From NCBI GenBank assembly GCA_022562335.1, contig JADFPM010000087.1:1-9538 (forward strand): a stretch of 9,538 bases of DNA, in the 5' to 3' direction. A program made the position numbers and the translations under genes. The stretch comes from Chloroflexota bacterium (lineage in GTDB: Bacteria > Chloroflexota > Dehalococcoidia > Lucifugimonadales > UBA3495). Positions 5,516-9,538 of this stretch are shown piece after piece; position 1 is the stretch's first letter, and each line of letters begins with the position of its first letter. The notes beneath the pieces were generated by a model. It saw only the letters and a list, made by a program, of their open reading frames with translations, had not been told where the DNA came from and did not search any database.

Positions 5516-6709
5516 TTAGCTTAAGAAACGCCGTCTGGCCTCGGCCATGGCCCGCTGGTAAACCTCTTGGTAGGGCACGCCGGTTTCCAACGAGATCCGC
5601 CGGCAGTCCTCATATTCCGGGGCCACTCCCACGGATTCGCCTTCCAACGATTTCACCTTTACGCTGATGACCCCCAGGTCCGTCTCCACGTCGAAACTCT
5701 CCCGCTGGGCCACGTACCGTTCGACTGGGCGGGTCCGCACGCCCAGGGTGGGCGTTTCCCGCAGGATCAGCTGCACCGCTGCTTCTTCTAGATGTTGGGG
5801 CACCAGCGCCGACAGGATCACTCCCGGCCGGTTTTTCTTCATCTGGACCGGCGTGTACCACACGTCCAGGGCTCCCATGGAGAATAGCTGCTCCTGAGCA
5901 TAGCCCAAGACTTCGCCTTGAACATCGTCTAGATTGGTCTCCAAGAGCACGATGGCCCCCTGCCTGACGGTCGCCGGCGCCGGGTCCATCTCCCCCAACC
6001 AAACCCTCAGGATGTTGGGAAAGTCCTGTGGGTCTCTGGAGCCCAGACCGACACCAACCCCGGTCACCGAGAAGGCCGGCCGTTCAAACTGCGCCAGAGC
6101 GGTGATCAACGCCGCGCCCGTTGGGGTGGTCAACTCCCCGGCGCCCTGGTACATGGGATGGTCCGCGGCCACCGGAGCTCCGGCCATGGCCGCCAGTTCC
6201 AGGGTCGCCGGCGCCGGGTTTGGGTAACCACCGGGCCTCCGGGGCGGCAGAGCCGCGCCCAGCACCAAGGGCGATGCGTAAACCTTCTCGATCTCCAAAT
6301 AATCAAGGCCGATGCTCACGCCCACCACGTCCACCAATGTGTCGACAGTGCCCAACTCCTCCAGTTCCAATTCCGCTTGGGATTCCCCGTGTACCCGGCC
6401 CTCGGCGGTCCAAAGGGCGGTCAAAACCATTTCGGCCCGCTGTTTGGTTCTGTTATCCAACCCGCTGGAAGAGACCATCTCGGACAGACGCTTGGGCGAA
6501 TACCGGGTTGGCTCTTTGACTTCCACATTCAACTTGACGCCCCGCATCTCGCGCCGTGCCTCTTGGGCCACACTGAGGGCATAACCCGATACGGGTAATT
6601 TTGCCAATTCATGTTGGAGAAAATCCAGCGGGAGGCCCGCATCCAGCAATGCCGCCAACAGCATGTCGCCGCTGGCGCCGCCAATGGACTGAATGTAGGC
6701 TATCTTCAT
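5516..6709 (-). CDS. larC: LarC, nickel insertion protein for the nickel-pincer cofactor
   Basis: LarC is a CTP-dependent enzyme that inserts nickel into the pyridinium-3,5-bisthiocarboxylic acid mononucleotide made by LarB and LarE; the cofactor serves lactate racemase (LarA) and related enzymes. The product is 397 residues, a single fused LarC1-LarC2 ORF; in Lactobacillus the two parts join by programmed frameshift. Landmarks: GGASGDM (10-16), LGTVDTLVDVVG (119-130), NPAPATLEL (164-172), GELTTPTGAAL (191-201), ETNLDDVQGEVLGY (257-270), PVQMKKNRPG (287-296), GVRT (323-326) and PEYEDCRRISLETGVP (364-379). Two His-containing motifs usual in the N-terminal domain are changed: VH(F/L)HE reads ELELEE (113-118), and the (A/T)HG before the P-x-PAPAT segment reads RPGG. 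No larA, larB or larE is in the window. ATG start at 6709 with a weak ribosome binding site. Confidence 0.9.
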   Translation of the reverse strand: MKIAYIQSIGGASGDMLLAALLDAGLPLDFLQHELAKLPVSGYALSVAQEARREMRGVKLNVEVKEPTRYSPKRLSEMVSSSGLDNRTKQRAEMVLTALWTAEGRVHGESQAELELEELGTVDTLVDVVGVSIGLDYLEIEKVYASPLVLGAALPPRRPGGYPNPAPATLELAAMAGAPVAADHPMYQGAGELTTPTGAALITALAQFERPAFSVTGVGVGLGSRDPQDFPNILRVWLGEMDPAPATVRQGAIVLLETNLDDVQGEVLGYAQEQLFSMGALDVWYTPVQMKKNRPGVILSALVPQHLEEAAVQLILRETPTLGVRTRPVERYVAQRESFDVETDLGVISVKVKSLEGESVGVAPEYEDCRRISLETGVPYQEVYQRAMAEARRRFLS

Positions 6710-6882
6710 AGCGTAGACACTTCAGAGCGCACCATCGATTGCTAAATAAGAACGTGGACTGGCCGCGACTTTACCCAGACCAAGCTGGATTGATAACATA
6801 TATCTGATTCACAACAAACCCATTGCCAAGGCCACATGTCACTCGGGATTGTATATCGGCAGGCTGCGGAGAGGAAGAGAAG
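6710..6882. other. Divergent intergenic region between larC and the second VOC gene
   Basis: This 173-base gap separates two divergently transcribed genes and must hold promoters for both. It contains an AT-rich core (about 6789-6812, including ACATATAT), the most likely place for promoter elements, but no pair of boxes with good spacing was found on either strand. No terminator-like hairpin is evident. Confidence 0.4.
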
Positions 6883-7248
6883 GTGGTAGTCCACCACATA
6901 AGCGCGATAACACTGGCGGTGCGGGACATGGCCCGGGCGGTGGGATTCTACCAGGCGGCCCTTGGACTTGACCCGTCCCACGGCGGCCCCGACGCCTCCT
7001 TCACCAGCTTCCGGATCGGCAACGGTTACCTGAACCTGGTGCTGGCGCCTCAAGAAGGCGGGTCATGGTGGGGCAGGGCCATATTCCACGTGGACGACGT
7101 GGACGCGATCTATCGGCGCATGGTGGACGCTGGGTTGGAACCAGAAGCGGAACCCAGCGACGCCTCATGGGGCGAGCGGTATTTCCACATCATAGACCCC
7201 GACGGCCATGAGATGAGCTTCGCTAAACGTCTGGACAACACCACATGA
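6883..7248 (+). CDS. VOC-family protein lacking the usual metal ligands
   Basis: From the GTG at 6883, preceded by the purine-rich GGAGAGGAAGAGA, the product is 121 residues beginning MVVHHISAITLAVRDM. A longer in-frame start at 6823 would add a Cys-containing leader unlike the family, so I reject it. The VOC fold is clear: LAVRDMARAVGFYQAALGLD (11-30), FHVDDVDAIYRRMVDAG (68-84) and FHIIDPDGHEMSF (101-113). By hand alignment with the other VOC protein in this window, the three metal positions read Ala8, Arg65 and Ser112 in place of His, His and Glu. It is therefore more likely a ligand-binding or metal-free member, as in bleomycin-resistance-type proteins, than a glyoxalase. It diverges from larC across a 173-base gap and converges on the GNAT gene. 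Confidence 0.82.
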   Translation: MVVHHISAITLAVRDMARAVGFYQAALGLDPSHGGPDASFTSFRIGNGYLNLVLAPQEGGSWWGRAIFHVDDVDAIYRRMVDAGLEPEAEPSDASWGERYFHIIDPDGHEMSFAKRLDNTT

Positions 7249-7269
7249 TCGTGGATCAGGACCGTGTGG

Positions 7270-7773
7270 TCATGCCTGCGTGGTCAAAGTAGTTAGATCT
7301 TTGGCGTAATGCTGGGCTGATATCCTTCCGTAGGATTCTTCACCGGTCAACTCGAAGCCAAACCGCCGGTACATGGCGATGGCTGGGGTCAACAGGTTGA
7401 CCGTGGTCAGTTGGATCCGTTGGTGGCCCCGGTCCCGGCAAAATGCCTCGACGGTCTCCAAAAGCATCAGGCCAATACCCCGGCGACGGGCGGTGGACGC
7501 AACACTCATCCTGCGTAATTCGGCTTCCTGATCGCTGCGCCGCTGTACCCCGACCATTCCCCTGACCTCCCCGTCTTCATCCGCGACCCAGAAATGGTTG
7601 GCCGGGTCATCCATGTAACTGGCGTTTATATCGGCCAGATCGTCGTCCAGCGATTCCTGAACGTACCCGCCGACCTCCCGCTCGAAGCCTTGGGCAAAGT
7701 CCATCAATCCCTCGGCAAACAGGGACCGGACCGCTGCCGAGTCTCTGGTCTGGAAGGAGCGGATATCGATCAT
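7270..7773 (-). CDS. GNAT-family N-acetyltransferase
   Basis: This is a 167-residue GCN5-related acetyltransferase, which transfers an acetyl group from acetyl-CoA to an amine. The central strand and pyrophosphate loop are clear in ELRRMSVASTARRRGIGLML (85-104), where R-R-x-G-I-G (97-101 region) is the acetyl-CoA binding signature. The C-terminal PAIAMYRRFGFE (130-141) is the usual motif B helix with its tyrosine. The N-terminal part (MIDIRSFQTRDSAAVRSLF) is the standard first strand and helix. The acceptor is unknown; small-molecule and protein acceptors are both possible. The start lies 35 bases after the ychF stop, suggesting co-transcription in the DUF362-ychF-GNAT run, and its stop converges on the VOC gene, only 21 bases away. 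Confidence 0.88.
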   Translation of the reverse strand: MIDIRSFQTRDSAAVRSLFAEGLMDFAQGFEREVGGYVQESLDDDLADINASYMDDPANHFWVADEDGEVRGMVGVQRRSDQEAELRRMSVASTARRRGIGLMLLETVEAFCRDRGHQRIQLTTVNLLTPAIAMYRRFGFELTGEESYGRISAQHYAKDLTTLTTQA

Positions 7774-7808
7774 GCTGAATGGGGGTCAGCCAGGGGAGGA
7801 TAGATCGG

Positions 7809-8939
7809 CTAGACGTTGATCAAGAAATTTATGACGTCGCCGTCGCGGACGCCGTAGGTTTTGCCCTCGGACCTCAGTACCCCTTCCTTTCGGCCCTGGG
7901 CAATGCTTCCACAGCGGACCAGATCGTCGTATGGAATCACCTCGGCGCGGATGAAACCCCGGCTGAAATCGGTGTGGATGGTGCCCGCGGCCTCCTGGGC
8001 CGGCAGACCCGACGGAATGCTCCAGGCCCGGACCTCGTCTTCCCCGACGGTCAAGAAAGAGACCAGACCCACCGTATCGTAGGTGACGCGCACCACTTTG
8101 GCCATGGCCGACTCGACCAATCCCAACTCCCGCCGGAACTCGCCGGCTTCTTCTACGGACATCAGGGCCAGGTCGGCTTCCAGTTTGGCGCACAGGCAAA
8201 CACTGCCCACGGTCTCGGCATCAGCGGGTTCCAAGCCCAGCGCCTCCAGAGAGACGTCTTCGCCGGCGTCTCGGGATTCGTCCGCGTTGAAGGCGGCGAT
8301 CACCGGTTTCCCGGTTAGAAGCTGGTATTCGGCCAGCAGGACCGATTCAGAAGCCGTCAGTTGCTGTCGCCGCAAGGGGACGCCGTCCTCGATCGCCTGC
8401 TTCACCTTCTTGACGATCTCCAATTTGCGTTGCATGGCGGGCCGCTCCGCCGTAGGCGCTTTCATGACGCCGCCGTCCAGCCGTTCCAAGACCCGCTCCA
8501 ACACCACCAGGTCGGCCAAGGTCAGGTCTTCCAACACGGAACGCAAATCGCGGCCGGGGTCCACGGAACCCGAGGGATGGACCACCGCCGGGTCATTAAA
8601 ATCGCGGACCGCGACTAAAAAAGCATCGGCGCCTTGGAGGATATTGCGAGATTGGCCTTCCAGGTTGAAAGACCCGGAAGACGGGCCCGATGAGGCTTGG
8701 GACCGGGCGGAAGGTTCGAAGGCCGGCAGGTCCCAGTACTTGATCTCGGGATAGACCACCTTCTTGGGGTTGTACATGCGGGCCAGGACTTCCAGCCGGG
8801 GGTCGTCGACTTTGACCACGCCCACGTGCATCTGCGCGCCGGCGCCTCCCGCGCCGGTGGCCTCGGCATGTCCCCCGGTCAGGGCATTGAACAGGGTGGT
8901 CTTTCCGCTTTGGGGCAGTCCGATGATGGCGATTTCCAT
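7809..8939 (-). CDS. ychF: YchF/OLA1-family nucleotide-binding protein (divergent)
   Basis: YchF is a P-loop NTPase of the Obg-related TRAFAC group that prefers ATP, associates with ribosomes and is linked to stress control. The 376-residue product has Walker A GLPQSGKTT (7-15), a G4 motif NADE (218-221) fitting the NxxE of ATP-preferring YchF, and a C-terminal TGS-like (DUF933) domain with SFLTVGEDEVRAWSI (294-308), IHTDFSRGFIRAEVI (321-335) and YGVRDGDVINFLINV. The G3 region reads DLPAFEPS (70-77), not D-x-(A/P)-G-L, and is followed by a Ser/Gly-rich linker (about 78-92), so this is a divergent form. The ATG at 8939 has AGAAGG about 12 bases upstream; the frame stays open to 9395, but that extension lies antisense-free inside the DUF362 gene in another frame and is not YchF sequence. 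It follows DUF362 by 44 bases. Confidence 0.9.
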   Translation of the reverse strand: MEIAIIGLPQSGKTTLFNALTGGHAEATGAGGAGAQMHVGVVKVDDPRLEVLARMYNPKKVVYPEIKYWDLPAFEPSARSQASSGPSSGSFNLEGQSRNILQGADAFLVAVRDFNDPAVVHPSGSVDPGRDLRSVLEDLTLADLVVLERVLERLDGGVMKAPTAERPAMQRKLEIVKKVKQAIEDGVPLRRQQLTASESVLLAEYQLLTGKPVIAAFNADESRDAGEDVSLEALGLEPADAETVGSVCLCAKLEADLALMSVEEAGEFRRELGLVESAMAKVVRVTYDTVGLVSFLTVGEDEVRAWSIPSGLPAQEAAGTIHTDFSRGFIRAEVIPYDDLVRCGSIAQGRKEGVLRSEGKTYGVRDGDVINFLINV

Positions 8940-8983
8940 GGATTGGTTAAACCTTCTTTTACCATATGGGGCAAGGACGGGGG

Positions 8984-9538
8984 CTAATACGATTTGAACA
9001 ACTCGCCCCATTCGGTTTTCATGGCTTCTTTGATCCGGCTGCGTCCCTTGGTCTTCAGCCAGTAGCCGTTGTGATACAGATTGGACGCCAGGAACGCCAG
9101 ACCGACCAGGGGTGACCGCAAGAGGAGATTTTCCAGGGGCTTTAGGGGTCCCCAGTAGATCAGCTTTTGACCCCGGCTGGCAAGGGTGTTCTCCACTCCG
9201 GTGAACCCCCAGTTGACCTGGCTGATGTCTTCGCCGACCACGTCGATCTTGGAAACGTCGCCGCAGCCCAATCCGCGCTCGTGGGCCAACCGGATGAACT
9301 TGATGCCCATGGGGTCGAATCCCATCATCTTGGCCGCCACGGCATCGATGGCCACCTGGTCGGCGCTGGCCAAGATCCGGTTTTTTACGTGCCACCGCAT
9401 GGCCCGCGGGCCCGGGCCGTCCCCCGCGAAGGTCCCATCCATGACCGCGAATACGCCCGGATGGATCTCCTGCTGAATGGCCAGCAGGTCCACCAGGGCT
9501 TCGTGGACCACCGAATGGGTCCAGGTGGCGTTACGGTG
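8984..9538 (-). CDS. DUF362 domain protein, C-terminal part (cut by window edge)
   Basis: The last 184 residues of a DUF362 protein are visible; the frame is open to the window end, so the N-terminus is missing. Typical features are HEALVDLLAI, the glycine-rich VMDGTFAGDGPGPRAM (32-47) and ILASADQVAIDAVAAKMMGFDP (55-76), followed by RLAHERGLGCGD. The family is widespread in bacteria and archaea, sometimes fused to 4Fe-4S domains; its biochemical function is unsettled. No 4Fe-4S motif (CxxCxxC) is visible in this part. A C-terminal extension of about 75 residues has a short hydrophobic stretch (LLLRSPLVGLAFLASNLY, about 138-155) that might associate with a membrane. Its stop is 44 bases before ychF, which suggests an operon with ychF and the GNAT gene. 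Confidence 0.83.
   Translation of the reverse strand, partial: HRNATWTHSVVHEALVDLLAIQQEIHPGVFAVMDGTFAGDGPGPRAMRWHVKNRILASADQVAIDAVAAKMMGFDPMGIKFIRLAHERGLGCGDVSKIDVVGEDISQVNWGFTGVENTLASRGQKLIYWGPLKPLENLLLRSPLVGLAFLASNLYHNGYWLKTKGRSRIKEAMKTEWGELFKSY

Noticed and set aside
6823..6882. Longer start for the second VOC protein
   Set aside because: The 20 extra residues are unlike VOC N-termini, and the purine-rich ribosome binding site lies just before the GTG at 6883.
8940..9395. Upstream extension of the ychF ORF by 152 codons
   Set aside because: The extension has Arg/Gly-rich shadow composition and overlaps the DUF362 gene, while MEIAIIGLP at 8939 is the normal YchF start.
1..9538. CRISPR array, tRNA or rRNA genes
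   Set aside because: No regularly spaced repeats, cloverleaf or rRNA-like sequence was seen on either strand.

Overview
The window looks like chromosomal DNA from a GC-rich bacterium, most likely a Chloroflexota lineage (Dehalococcoidia or SAR202-like). This is inferred from gene content: a DUF3090 gene directly followed by an SCO1664-type kinase-like gene, a pairing I know mainly from Actinomycetota and Chloroflexota, together with a divergent YchF and a DUF362 gene. No rRNA or marker gene settles the taxonomy.

Layout. (1) Positions 1 to about 1265 are visibly more AT-rich and gene-poor. The left edge holds the start of an IS3-family insertion sequence on the minus strand: an orfA start codon with a good ribosome binding site at 49, and a terminal inverted repeat whose outer tip is at 122. 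Beyond it are up to three small minus-strand ORFs, two of them zinc-ribbon-like, and an AT-rich hairpin. (2) Positions 1240-5485 hold five plus-strand genes: an N-terminally truncated YifB/ComM-type AAA+ ATPase, a trans-aconitate 2-methyltransferase (tam), a VOC/glyoxalase-fold protein, DUF3090 and SCO1664. yifB-tam and DUF3090-SCO1664 are close pairs. (3) A minus-strand larC (5516-6709) converges on SCO1664 and diverges from a second VOC gene (6883-7248). (4) A minus-strand run of DUF362 (cut by the window end), ychF and a GNAT acetyltransferase has short gaps and looks like one transcript; it converges on the second VOC gene.

How the genes relate. Most are housekeeping or accessory metabolic genes with no single shared pathway. 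DUF3090 and SCO1664 are the clearest functional pair, but their role is unknown. LarC would finish the nickel-pincer cofactor, yet no larA, larB or larE lies here. I do not see a complete new defence or mobile system. The points most worth checking are the IS boundary inside a small zinc-ribbon ORF, the broken 5' end of yifB next to the atypical segment, a LarC lacking the usual histidine motifs of its N-terminal domain, a VOC protein lacking all three usual metal ligands, and a YchF with an altered G3 motif.
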